Source: Microcaldota archaeon (GTDB lineage Archaea; Micrarchaeota; Micrarchaeia; Micrarchaeales; CABMGC01). Taken from it: a DNA stretch of 59,621 nt. The notes beneath the pieces were generated by a model, which made no database searches, had not been told where the DNA came from, and saw only the letters and a list, made by a program, of their open reading frames with translations. This document shows positions 9,741-18,899 of the stretch, piece by piece. Position numbers and translations under genes: made by a program. How positions within the stretch are numbered: the first letter of the stretch is position 1; the number at the start of each line of letters is the position of its first letter. The DNA is taken from positions 1 to 59,621 of the forward strand of contig JAKAVK010000021.1 in NCBI GenBank assembly GCA_021817325.1, given 5' to 3'.

Positions 9741-9852
9741 TCAAAACACCTAATCCTCAACCTATTAACAACACTTAAAGGCTTATAAAGCTTAGCCTAT
9801 AACCCTGTTATAAATATACACCGCGGCCTTTGGTGCTGTCTTGCAGCCCTAA

Positions 9853-10962
9853 CTAAGCGCGCGCAAGGGCTTGCAGCTGCCTGTCTTTGTACCCGTAGCT
9901 GTACCACGAGACTGCGGGATTACCCATTGTCACGGTTATGCTGCCAGAGGGAAGCAACGCACTCTGCAGGTCAGTCACGCTCTCCCCTGTTGAGTATGCC
10001 ACGGTATGGCCTGATACAGAAGCCGACTGCACCTCGGTGTATGGCAGCAGGCCTTTCCTAGTGCCGTAGAAGATTGAGAGAGAGGCGCTCATCGAGGAGA
10101 AGCGCGCTGCCTCGTGCCCTCCTGGGCCTGCGAAGAGCAGGGCGGTATATATACCGCCAAACTCGTATTTTGGGGCTCTGGAATCTCCAGAGGTGAAGAA
10201 GCCTTCCTCGGTATGTGGCATTGTGATCGTGAGCCTGTCGTACGTGACAGGGGCAGAGCCTCCGATCTCGTACTGGAAGCTTATCGCCCCGTTGATAATC
10301 CTGTCAGCCAGCGTCAGCTCAAGTGGCACCCGGTACGCAAATGGGCGGTCAGTGCCGTAAATGTAATAGTAGGCGCCTTGGCTTGCAGGGAACGCATAGC
10401 CGTTCTGTCCATGCATGCTCCTGTATTCGTAGGCAAGCGCCGGCTTTTCACTGTCCGAGGTGCCGTTCGTCCATGCGTTGTCCATGAAGTAGAGAGTGCT
10501 CTTTGAGGTATCGAACTCAGCGATGTTCTGTATCCAGTAGAAGTACCGCCTGCCGGCGTGCTCAATAAAGAAATGGGCATTCAGCTGCAGACTGGCCTCG
10601 CTGCCCTGAAATGCGGTGCGCAGCGTCTTGTCCCTGTACTCGCCTGAGACCGACATTGCGCGGATCAGCGCCGTGCCGCCAATAGTGCCTGCAAGGACAG
10701 GGTCTGTGTCCAAGCCAAGCGGCTGCAGCCTGCCGTCAGGCGCTCTGACGCAGCCGGAAGCCGGAGCAGCGCATATGCCTGCACCGGACCTGGTGCCTGC
10801 AGGCAGCGCATTGCCGAAACTGATAACCCCTACAGGATAGGCAGATACTGTATTAGCCTCTGCAGGCGATCTGATACTCTGTGCTGCAACTACCGCAGGC
10901 AGGGTTGTAAGTGCAGCGCAGGCTGCAATGTGGGCGAGTTTGGCATCCCTGAACATGATCAT
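9853..10962 (-). CDS. Thermopsin-like acid protease (peptidase family A5), secreted
   Basis: N-terminal signal-like segment; LQLNAHFFIEHAGRRYFYWIQNIAEFDTSKSTLYFMDNAWTNGTS resembles thermopsin core. Confidence 0.65.
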   Translation of the reverse strand: MIMFRDAKLAHIAACAALTTLPAVVAAQSIRSPAEANTVSAYPVGVISFGNALPAGTRSGAGICAAPASGCVRAPDGRLQPLGLDTDPVLAGTIGGTALIRAMSVSGEYRDKTLRTAFQGSEASLQLNAHFFIEHAGRRYFYWIQNIAEFDTSKSTLYFMDNAWTNGTSDSEKPALAYEYRSMHGQNGYAFPASQGAYYYIYGTDRPFAYRVPLELTLADRIINGAISFQYEIGGSAPVTYDRLTITMPHTEEGFFTSGDSRAPKYEFGGIYTALLFAGPGGHEAARFSSMSASLSIFYGTRKGLLPYTEVQSASVSGHTVAYSTGESVTDLQSALLPSGSITVTMGNPAVSWYSYGYKDRQLQALARA

Positions 10963-10992
10963 TAATATTCCAAGCTGCTATAAAAACAGTGC

Positions 10993-11919
10993 TTACTTCC
11001 TATGCCTGCCGGCTCTATTGAAATCGCGACCGCCATGCTGCCATCTTGGCGGGCGGCTGCGGCTGTCGTGCCCCCTTGGATACTGCTCCCGGCCAGCCTG
11101 CCTCTGGGCATCAGTGCGTTCAGGCTCCTTGGCTATGCGTTCAAGGCCTGATGCCAGATCCTTCTTCAGCTTCTCCGCTATGAAGTTCTTTGTGAACGCG
11201 TCGGCCTTTGCTGCTATGCATATCTTGGTAGCGTAGAGCCTGGCTATCCTTCCCCTCTTGAAGTGGGATGCATTGGTTATCTGGGGCAACTTGAAGAGCA
11301 CTCCGTACTTGGGCGGTCTTGTATGGAACTTGATGTGCTTGAAGAGCGCCTTCTCAGCGCCTAGCAGCTGTATTGTGCTTGCCGGCATGAACCCCAATTT
11401 TGAGAGAGAGCCTGCCTTCGCGAGGAGCTCAGCAGCTATCTTGTAGTCGACCAGATAGGAGATGTTTGGCATCAGCTTCTTGACCTCTACTGCAAGGTAG
11501 GAATCCAGCTTGAGCTGGAGCTCGTCAAGATAGAGCTCTGACTCGGCCACCTGCTTTAGCATCAGGTACTCTGCCTCGCTTGGCTCCCTTCCTATAGACT
11601 TGGATGCCTTCTCGGCAGCCGCCTCGGCACCTGCACCCAGCATGCTGGATAGTCTCTCTTTGTCGGCAAGCTTCTTATCCATCCCGAACTCGACAACGAA
11701 CCTTGCATATGTGAGCTGGCTGGTAAGCCTTAGCTCCGGGAAGAAGATCCCGTACCACTCCTCAAGCTTCTCGTATATCAGGTTCTTGGCATGCTCTATC
11801 TCGTTATATGTGTTTATCGCCAGTATGACAGAGTGCTCCCCGGTGGAATAGGCGGTCGTGACGCTAGCCTTTGCCAGCTCCAGCAGCCTTCTTCTCTTCT
11901 CCTCGGGGCTCTCTTTCAA
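10993..11919 (-). CDS. nop5: Nop5/Nop56/58-family C/D box RNP protein
   Basis: Nop domain MPASTIQLLGAEKALFKHIKFHTRPPKYGVLFKLPQI; basic RG-rich C-tail. Confidence 0.85.
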   Translation of the reverse strand: MKESPEEKRRRLLELAKASVTTAYSTGEHSVILAINTYNEIEHAKNLIYEKLEEWYGIFFPELRLTSQLTYARFVVEFGMDKKLADKERLSSMLGAGAEAAAEKASKSIGREPSEAEYLMLKQVAESELYLDELQLKLDSYLAVEVKKLMPNISYLVDYKIAAELLAKAGSLSKLGFMPASTIQLLGAEKALFKHIKFHTRPPKYGVLFKLPQITNASHFKRGRIARLYATKICIAAKADAFTKNFIAEKLKKDLASGLERIAKEPERTDAQRQAGREQYPRGHDSRSRPPRWQHGGRDFNRAGRHRK

Positions 11920-11981
11920 GGAAACGCCTACCAGATAGATGCTCCCTAAAGGATATTAAACCTTGATATTGATTTAGATAC

Positions 11982-13067
11982 ATGGCGGCTGACAGGAGGA
12001 TGCAATCTGCTATAGAGTACCTGCAGACCTATGCATGGGCGTTCATCATACTTGCAATTGTCGTCGCGGTACTGGCCTATTTCGGCATCTTCGGGATGAA
12101 CACAAAACTGAGGCTGCCTCCGGGATCCTGCTTTGTCAACAGGCCCTATGGGCCCAACACCACGCAGTTCCTCTCGTTGAGCGGCAACTGCAACGGCGAT
12201 CTGCCCGAGTATGTCATACACTTCAACGGGCAGCTGGCCGGAGGCTACGAGGGGGACTGGTTTACCGACGTTGATTACTGCGCATCTAGCGGTTACTGCG
12301 TTGGATTCCCCTCTCCGCTCCAGTGGCCGCAGCAGGTCGGATGCAATCTGACGATGAATGCATGGTCATATGATATAGGAATGGGTTCCAGGGGTGCGCC
12401 CAGCGGCTTCCCCACTGCGACAGGCGATGCGCAGTGGCAGGCGAGCGATTGGCCGCCAGGCGTCTACTCTTTAGGAGGCGTTGTTGCTCTTTGGAATACT
12501 ACATGGGATCCGATAAACAGCGGGGAGGACTATGCAGACTTCGACATAGAGTATAACGATACCATAATGAGGTTTGAAGCCGCAGACAGGCCGGATCTTA
12601 ATCAGTTCTTCGTTGTTTCTAATTCTTTTTTCGTGCCGTCGAATGGCTTCACCAACGGGGGGAATTTCAAGGACAGGTGGGTCATGACCACGCTAACCGT
12701 CGATAACGGCGTAGCCATGGCCTACATAGACGGCATACCGGTCTCTCCACCGAGCCCTCAGATCGACTGCTCTTATCTTGTATCGAATTATATGAATCAG
12801 GGCGTGATAGGCATGTGGGACAGGGCATTCAACGGCACCATAAGCAATGTGCAGATATACGATATCGCGCTGGGTGCGAACACGGTGCATGCGATGTATA
12901 CGGACGGGATGGGACAGGTGCCGCTGGATCCTATCCACTTGATAGGGTGGTGGCAGCTGAATGGCAATGCCAACGACTCGAGCGGCAACGGAAACAACGG
13001 ACAAGGAGCAGGCTGGGCGCAGCTTACATATACCGACATATATCCGGAACCGCCTTCTGGCGGCTGA
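11982..13067 (+). CDS. Pilin-like surface protein with LamG/concanavalin-like domain
   Basis: MQSAIEYLQTYAWAFIILAIVVAVLAYFGIF then LamG-like LIGWWQLNGNANDSSGNGNNGQ. Confidence 0.75.
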   Translation: MAADRRMQSAIEYLQTYAWAFIILAIVVAVLAYFGIFGMNTKLRLPPGSCFVNRPYGPNTTQFLSLSGNCNGDLPEYVIHFNGQLAGGYEGDWFTDVDYCASSGYCVGFPSPLQWPQQVGCNLTMNAWSYDIGMGSRGAPSGFPTATGDAQWQASDWPPGVYSLGGVVALWNTTWDPINSGEDYADFDIEYNDTIMRFEAADRPDLNQFFVVSNSFFVPSNGFTNGGNFKDRWVMTTLTVDNGVAMAYIDGIPVSPPSPQIDCSYLVSNYMNQGVIGMWDRAFNGTISNVQIYDIALGANTVHAMYTDGMGQVPLDPIHLIGWWQLNGNANDSSGNGNNGQGAGWAQLTYTDIYPEPPSGG

Positions 13068-13106
13068 AAGAAATAGAAATATAAGATTTAACTTCCACTT
13101 ACCCAT

Positions 13107-14093
13107 ATGGCGCCAGAGAATAAGATGCAATCTGCTATAGAGTACCTGCAGACCTATGCATGGGCGTTCATCATACTTGCAATTGTCGTCGCGGTACTGG
13201 CCTATTTCGGCATCTTCGGGATGAACACAAAACTGAGGCTGCCTCCGGGATCCTGCTTTGTCAACAGGCCCTATGGGCCCAACACCACGCAGTTCCTCTC
13301 GTTGAGCGGCAACTGCAACGGCGATCTGCCCGAGTATGTCATACACTTCAACGGCAGGGGCAGCGCATGGAACATGTACGCCTGCGGTGTAAGCCTTAGT
13401 ACGTGCATAGTCGTCCCAAGCCCGTTTGCAGGCCAGTTGGTATGCAACGCTACAGTTTCGCTCTGGTCCTACGATCTTGGCATCGGAGGCAACGGTGGCG
13501 GATGGAGCCCTGGCGAGTACGGCGCATCTTATGGCCAGTGGTACGATGGCGGCGGTGCAGCCCAGCCTGCAGAGGCCACGCTCGGTGGCACCTTTGCGCT
13601 TTATAACGGAGTCGTCGTTCCTGGAGATATTGACATAGAGTATAACGATACACTGGTCAGATTCGAGGCACGAAATTATCAGAACAGGAACCAGGCATTC
13701 GTGCAAGGCAATTTCAAGGGCAGGTGGATAAACACAGTAGTGACACTCGACAATGGAATCGCTGTAGGCTACATAAACGGAGTGCAGGTTACGCAGAACA
13801 GCCCAGACATAGGCTGTATAAACCTAAACGGTGGCGTTGTCGGCACGTGGGATGCGCCGTTCAACGGCTTTGTCACGAATATACAGGTGTATAACACAGC
13901 GCTGGATGCGAACACAATAGCTTCCATGTACAAGTATGGTGCAGGTGGTGTTCCGCTTGACCTTCTGAACCTAGTCGCATGGTGGCAGCTGAATGGGAAT
14001 TCGAATGATTCGAGCGGAAATCAAGGCTCTGGAACGGTAAATGACTTATCATACAATAACAATTATCCCGCCCCGCAGGGTTCTGGGGGTTGA
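13107..14093 (+). CDS. Pilin-like surface protein with LamG-like domain (paralogue of 11982-13067)
   Basis: N-terminal region nucleotide-identical to upstream gene over 231 bp; LVAWWQLNGNSNDSSGN. Confidence 0.75.
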   Translation: MAPENKMQSAIEYLQTYAWAFIILAIVVAVLAYFGIFGMNTKLRLPPGSCFVNRPYGPNTTQFLSLSGNCNGDLPEYVIHFNGRGSAWNMYACGVSLSTCIVVPSPFAGQLVCNATVSLWSYDLGIGGNGGGWSPGEYGASYGQWYDGGGAAQPAEATLGGTFALYNGVVVPGDIDIEYNDTLVRFEARNYQNRNQAFVQGNFKGRWINTVVTLDNGIAVGYINGVQVTQNSPDIGCINLNGGVVGTWDAPFNGFVTNIQVYNTALDANTIASMYKYGAGGVPLDLLNLVAWWQLNGNSNDSSGNQGSGTVNDLSYNNNYPAPQGSGG

Positions 14094-14101
14094 TCCGGAC
14101 C

Positions 14102-15055
14102 TCACTTGATGATCAGATTTGCGATTATTGCAATTGCATATATGAGCGAGAGCGCTATGCCGTCCCTGTAGGTCAGTCTGCCCTTACGCATCACAAGCAG
14201 TGCAATCAGGTTTACGATTATTACGGTGGCGAATGCAATAGTTGAACTCGAGAGCAGCACAGGCTCTGCGGAGAGTATGCCGATCAGGCCTATCAGCACC
14301 GTGTTGTTCTGCAGCTTGCTGCCTATGAAGCTTACTATTGCAGTTGAGCCGCCGCCTCGCGCACGCGTTGATATGCGGTATGCAGTTAATAGCTCCTCCA
14401 GATCTGATGCTATTGGTGTTATCACGAGCGCAAGCCAGAGCGCAGGTATGCTGAGAGCACCGGCAATGCCCGAGAGCGCGCCGATGAATGCATCAGAGAA
14501 GATTGCTATCACGGCTATGCCTATGGCCATCAGTAGCAGGCCCTGCGTGATCGACCTTTTGCCTACCGTAGTGGACATGTGGTGCATGACATCCTTGTGA
14601 GCCTTGGAGTATCTGTATGCTACGTATACAACGTACGTGAGCAGCATCAGCGTGCCAGTTATCGCATCTAGCCTTCCGTATGCGAGCAGTGCGAACAGCA
14701 TCAGCGTGGAGAACAGCAGGAAGCCGTACTCGACGTGGTAATCCTCCTTCATTACTACCTCCCGCTTCCATTTTGCGAAGTAGGCCATAGCGATCAGGCC
14801 CAGACCCGCTGTGAAGAGTATTATATTGCCCCCAAGGGCTGTGCCTATGGCTATCTGAGTAGACCCATGGATGGTGGCTATTATCACAAATATGGTCTCT
14901 GGAAGCGCAGCCATGAAGCCCAGTAGGACACCGCCTGCAAAGCCCTGGCCGGCAATGCTCTCGAGCTTCTCTGTGCCCCTGGTCACGAGTTCTGCGGCTA
15001 AGCCGAATATTACCAGTGTGCCGAGTGTGACCAGTACATCGTAGAACAACGACAT
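14102..15055 (-). CDS. Sodium/calcium exchanger family (CaCA, YrbG-like) membrane protein
   Basis: GFMAALPETIFVIIATIHGSTQIAIGTALGGNI and second alpha repeat ALVITPIASDLEELLTA.. Confidence 0.8.
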   Translation of the reverse strand: MSLFYDVLVTLGTLVIFGLAAELVTRGTEKLESIAGQGFAGGVLLGFMAALPETIFVIIATIHGSTQIAIGTALGGNIILFTAGLGLIAMAYFAKWKREVVMKEDYHVEYGFLLFSTLMLFALLAYGRLDAITGTLMLLTYVVYVAYRYSKAHKDVMHHMSTTVGKRSITQGLLLMAIGIAVIAIFSDAFIGALSGIAGALSIPALWLALVITPIASDLEELLTAYRISTRARGGGSTAIVSFIGSKLQNNTVLIGLIGILSAEPVLLSSSTIAFATVIIVNLIALLVMRKGRLTYRDGIALSLIYAIAIIANLIIK

Positions 15056-15145
15056 GTCCTTCTAGGGTCTATTTGCTGGAAACTATCTAAACCTATGCCT
15101 GGCATTGGCAAAGCTAGGGAACTAAACATTCTGCCTACCTGCCTC

Positions 15146-15466
15146 TCAGAATCCTGCCAGACGTCCAAGTGCCTCTGAGATGGCCATCCTGTTTATCTGG
15201 CCTGTCACGCTGTCAGCGATCCCGTAACCCTTTGGTATTACAAGGATCCTGCGAAAAGTGCTTATGCTAATGTCGCCGTTGGCGAGCCTGCCCACCAGCG
15301 CCCCGGCCTCCCGCACGCCGCGCAGGACGTCGTCGAAACTCAGTGGCTTGGGCTCGTTCTCGATGATGATCTGCAGATTGATTAGATTAATGTCTATCTT
15401 CGCGCCGCCGAGCTTCTCAATCGCACTTACGTCGTCGCGTTCGATGACTCGTATTTCCATAGCCAT
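15146..15466 (-). CDS. Hypothetical protein, 106 aa
   Basis: ORF with start just upstream of divergent thrS; no family recognised. Confidence 0.5.
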   Translation of the reverse strand: MAMEIRVIERDDVSAIEKLGGAKIDINLINLQIIIENEPKPLSFDDVLRGVREAGALVGRLANGDISISTFRRILVIPKGYGIADSVTGQINRMAISEALGRLAGF

Positions 15467-15601
15467 CGTTTGTTATTCCCCTTCGGTTTATTTAAATATA
15501 ACGTTGTATTTTGTATTATTCCAGTTCATGTGCTTCATCCGCTTAAAGGATGGCACCAGCCGCAGGAAAGGGTTAAATATTCGACTAAGAATATCTATTT
15601 C

Positions 15602-17506
15602 ATGCGAATACTCCAGCTTGACGTAGATGAGATAGAGTTCGAACTGGTTAGGGAAGAGGCAAGGCTCTTTGAAAAATACGACGAGAGGAGAGTAAAGGTA
15701 TCCGATGCGCTAGTGCTTTTGACCTCTATAGAGAAAGGGGACAGTGAGGGTACAGTGGAGCAGGCGGTAACGGAGGCCTCCGAATTCGCCCGCAAGCAGA
15801 AGATAGGCGTTGTTGTAGTCTATCCGTTTGCCCATCTCAGCGGCAACCTCGAGAAACCGGACAAGGCGCTGGAGCTTCTGGTACAGATGAGAACAGCGTT
15901 CAGGGACCGCGGCTTCAAGGTGATTTCTGCCCCTTTCGGATGGAACAAGAAGCTGAAGCTCGACATTAAGGGGCATCCACTTGCCGAGATGTCACGCCAG
16001 TATGCGGGCACGTCGGCAATGGGCGCTGCTTCTGCAGGCAGCGCACATGCAGGGGCTGGAATCACGGCGGCTGCGGAATCGGCAGCTCTGAGCGAGGAGG
16101 ACAGGGTAAAATCCACATGGTACGTACTCGACACTGACGGTAAACTCACTGAGGCGGGCAAGTTCAACTTTGAGAAATACAAGAACCTCAAGAAGTTTGC
16201 TGATTATGAGATCAAGAAGGTGCGGGTATACCAGCAGGCACCGCCCCATATAAAGCTGATGCAATCACACCAGCTGATAGATTACGAGGCCGGTTCGGAT
16301 GCCGGTAACTTGCGCTTCTATCCGAACGGAAGGTTGATCAAGAAGTTGCTTGAAAACTACGTGACTGCGAGGGTTATAGACTATGGTGCGGTAGAGGTTG
16401 AGACCCCGATAATGTATGATTACAGCCATCCGGCGCTTAAGGAGTACCTAAACAGGTTCCCCGCACGCCACTACGTGGTGTCATCCGATGACAAGGAGTA
16501 CTTCCTTAGATTCTCAGCTGACTTCGGACAGTTCCTGCTGATGCATGATGCTACGGTATCGTACAAGCAGCTGCCCTTCAGGTTTTACGAACTTACACGA
16601 TACAGCTTCAGGAGGGAGAAGAGCGGGGAGGTCGTCGGCCTTAAGAGGCTGCGTGCATTTACGATGCCGGATATGCATACGCTCTGCAAGGACCTGGACG
16701 AGGCGAAAGGCGAGTTCAGTAGGCAGTTCGAGTTTTGCCAGACGGTACTGGCAGACATAGGCATAGGCGCCGGGGAGTATGAGGCCGCAATAAGGTTCAC
16801 AGAGGACTTCTGGAAGGAGAATAGCGCCTTTGTGATTGGTGTGGTTAAGAACCAGCTCAAGAAGCCGGCGCTTATAGAGATGTGGAATTTCCGCTACGCG
16901 TACTTTGACCCCAAGTTCGAATTCAATGTGATAGACTCGATGGACAAGGCAACTGCGCTGTCCACGGTGCAGATAGATCATGAGAACGGGGCGCGCTATG
17001 GCATGTCGTATACAGACAGCGACGGCCAGAAAAAGTATCCGATAGTAATGCACTGCTCCCCTAGTGGCGCGATAGAAAGGATCATATATGCCCTTCTTGA
17101 ATTTGCTGCGCTGAAGCAGGCCCGCGGGGAGACGGCCTCGCTGCCCCTCTGGCTAGCTCCGACGCAGGTGAGGCTCCTCTCAATGTCTGACAAGCACGTG
17201 AGTAGATGCCTCGAGATTGCAGAAGAGTTCAGGCAACGCAAAATCAGGGCTGATGTTGACGATACAGACACCACAATCGACAAGAAGATACGCACCGCTG
17301 AGCAAGAGTGGATCCCTTATATCCTGGTAATAGGGGACAGGGAGGCTTCGTCAACTGAACTCACTGTGAGGATAAGGGGGGAGAAGGTGCAGAAAAAGAT
17401 GACCGTGGATGATTTGTCAGGCATCATATCTGGCAGTGTGAGGTCGATGCCGGATGCACCCCTTTCCCTGCCGGTGCTTCTCAGCAAGAGGCCTTCCTTC
17501 AGATGA
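15602..17506 (+). CDS. thrS: Threonyl-tRNA synthetase, archaeal type with N-terminal editing domain
   Basis: MRILQLDVDEIEFELVREEARLFE editing domain; RFSADFGQFLLMHDATVSYKQLPFRFYELTRYSFRREKSGEVVGLKRLRAFTMPDMH. Confidence 0.92.
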   Translation: MRILQLDVDEIEFELVREEARLFEKYDERRVKVSDALVLLTSIEKGDSEGTVEQAVTEASEFARKQKIGVVVVYPFAHLSGNLEKPDKALELLVQMRTAFRDRGFKVISAPFGWNKKLKLDIKGHPLAEMSRQYAGTSAMGAASAGSAHAGAGITAAAESAALSEEDRVKSTWYVLDTDGKLTEAGKFNFEKYKNLKKFADYEIKKVRVYQQAPPHIKLMQSHQLIDYEAGSDAGNLRFYPNGRLIKKLLENYVTARVIDYGAVEVETPIMYDYSHPALKEYLNRFPARHYVVSSDDKEYFLRFSADFGQFLLMHDATVSYKQLPFRFYELTRYSFRREKSGEVVGLKRLRAFTMPDMHTLCKDLDEAKGEFSRQFEFCQTVLADIGIGAGEYEAAIRFTEDFWKENSAFVIGVVKNQLKKPALIEMWNFRYAYFDPKFEFNVIDSMDKATALSTVQIDHENGARYGMSYTDSDGQKKYPIVMHCSPSGAIERIIYALLEFAALKQARGETASLPLWLAPTQVRLLSMSDKHVSRCLEIAEEFRQRKIRADVDDTDTTIDKKIRTAEQEWIPYILVIGDREASSTELTVRIRGEKVQKKMTVDDLSGIISGSVRSMPDAPLSLPVLLSKRPSFR

Positions 17507-17508
17507 TG

Positions 17509-17796
17509 CTATATAATACAGATTACCTTTCCTGCTACCGCTGCACGGTCCACATATCCAAAAGACCTGCTGTCCTCGCTCATCTCCCTGTTGTCGCCCA
17601 GCACATACACGGAATTATCACTCAGCGCGGATATCCGCTTTACAATCTTAATGCGCCTTGCAGGGTGCTCGAGCACCACAATGTCGCCAGGCTTTAGCTT
17701 TCCAAACCATCCGGTGGCTATTAGGTACTCGCCTCCCTTGATTGCTGGCTCCATGCTCCTGTCAGCCGCCTTGAATATGCGCAGAGGCATTCTCAT
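17509..17796 (-). CDS. sodX: S26-family signal peptidase-like protein, candidate Ni-SOD maturation protease
   Basis: Ser motif DRSMEPAIKGGE and Lys motif KIVKRI, GDNREMSEDSRSFG; ATG overlaps (ATGA) the stop of the NiSOD gene. Confidence 0.8.
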   Translation of the reverse strand: MRMPLRIFKAADRSMEPAIKGGEYLIATGWFGKLKPGDIVVLEHPARRIKIVKRISALSDNSVYVLGDNREMSEDSRSFGYVDRAAVAGKVICII

Positions 17797-18308
17797 ATCT
17801 TTGGATAGACGAATGTCCTCTCTGTCGGATAGTAGGACTTGACCCTCACGGTCTGCACCTTCTTCGTCTTCCAGAAGGCCTCGGCAAACCTCTGCACGTT
17901 CTCGAGCAGGGCGTCAGCATCCTTTATGTCTGTACTCTGCTTTGCCTTTCCGGCAAGCTTGAGGGTGTTCCATACTAGCTCGTTCAGCTCGGGGTTCTCT
18001 TTGGCGTGCTCCGGCTTCATGTAGTCGCCCCAGATGACTGTTATCTCATGCTTGCATATCTCGGCGTGCTCCTCCTTGACCTTTACGTAGCGTATGAGCT
18101 TGTTCCTGTCCTCCACGGAGCTGCCTCCGCCCTTCATGACATCGGCTATGAGCATGTCCATGCGCACAACAGTGTGGGCTGCAAGCTGCGCCGCATGAGG
18201 ATCGTATATACCGCATGGTATGTCGCAGTGCGCGTATGCAGTCTCGAAATGCAATACCCTGTCCGCGAAGGCCAGTGTCTTCCCCGCAGTGATTCTTATC
18301 TTATCCAC
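17793..18308 (-). CDS. sodN: Nickel superoxide dismutase precursor
   Basis: Ni-hook HCDIPCGIYDP after a 26-residue leader MDKIRITAGKTLAFADRVLHFETAYA. Confidence 0.9.
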   Translation of the reverse strand: MDKIRITAGKTLAFADRVLHFETAYAHCDIPCGIYDPHAAQLAAHTVVRMDMLIADVMKGGGSSVEDRNKLIRYVKVKEEHAEICKHEITVIWGDYMKPEHAKENPELNELVWNTLKLAGKAKQSTDIKDADALLENVQRFAEAFWKTKKVQTVRVKSYYPTERTFVYPKI

Positions 18309-18429
18309 TATATCACCAGATAGTATTATTCGCTAGAATTTATAACGTTTCTCATTGCGCGCGGCATGGCTTTCGCAGACGCGCATGTGGCTTTATAAGC
18401 GTTGGTCTCCATCCTATGCAATTGATCGG

Positions 18430-18891
18430 ATGGAAAAAGGAAGTTCTCAGGGCTTTCCGCTCATAGGCATCATAGCAGGCGCTGCTGTGGGCATACTGCT
18501 GGCCAACCTCTTCCTGAGCGTCATAGGCGCAGCCATAGGAGGCGTTGTGGCGGTAGTGCTTGATGGAAGCATTAGTATTAAGAGGGCGGTGGGCATAGGA
18601 ATTGCTGCAGGAGTCGTCGTAGGGGTCTTTCAGGCGTACCTGGTAGGCGTGCTATTGCCAGAATATTATTCGGCAAATGCGCAGCTCCTCGGGTCCGCGG
18701 CAGGCAATGCGCCTCTCCTGTCAGCAGTTATAGAGCTTGTCCAGGCAGCCACAGTGGTAATATATGCTGCGTCATGCACAGTTGGCAGCGTGATAGGGAA
18801 ATTCCTCTTCGTGAAGAGCATGGACGGGGGCGGTGGATCGGATGTGCAGGCAAGATCAGGAGGGGACGTTGGCCCGATTAACAGGTATTAA
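18430..18891 (+). CDS. Small membrane protein, Gly/Ala-rich helices (DUF5518-like?)
   Basis: ATG at 18430; hydrophobic segments LIGIIAGAAVGILLANLFLSVIGAAIGGVVAVVL and RAVGIGIAAGVVVGVF. Confidence 0.55.
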   Translation: MEKGSSQGFPLIGIIAGAAVGILLANLFLSVIGAAIGGVVAVVLDGSISIKRAVGIGIAAGVVVGVFQAYLVGVLLPEYYSANAQLLGSAAGNAPLLSAVIELVQAATVVIYAASCTVGSVIGKFLFVKSMDGGGGSDVQARSGGDVGPINRY

Positions 18892-18899
18892 GCGCAGGC

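Noticed and set aside
12693-13706. 337-aa minus-strand ORF opposite the pilin-LamG genes
   Set aside because: Shadow ORF: it spans two real plus-strand genes and their intergenic region, and its internal repeat merely mirrors the 231-bp duplicated DNA
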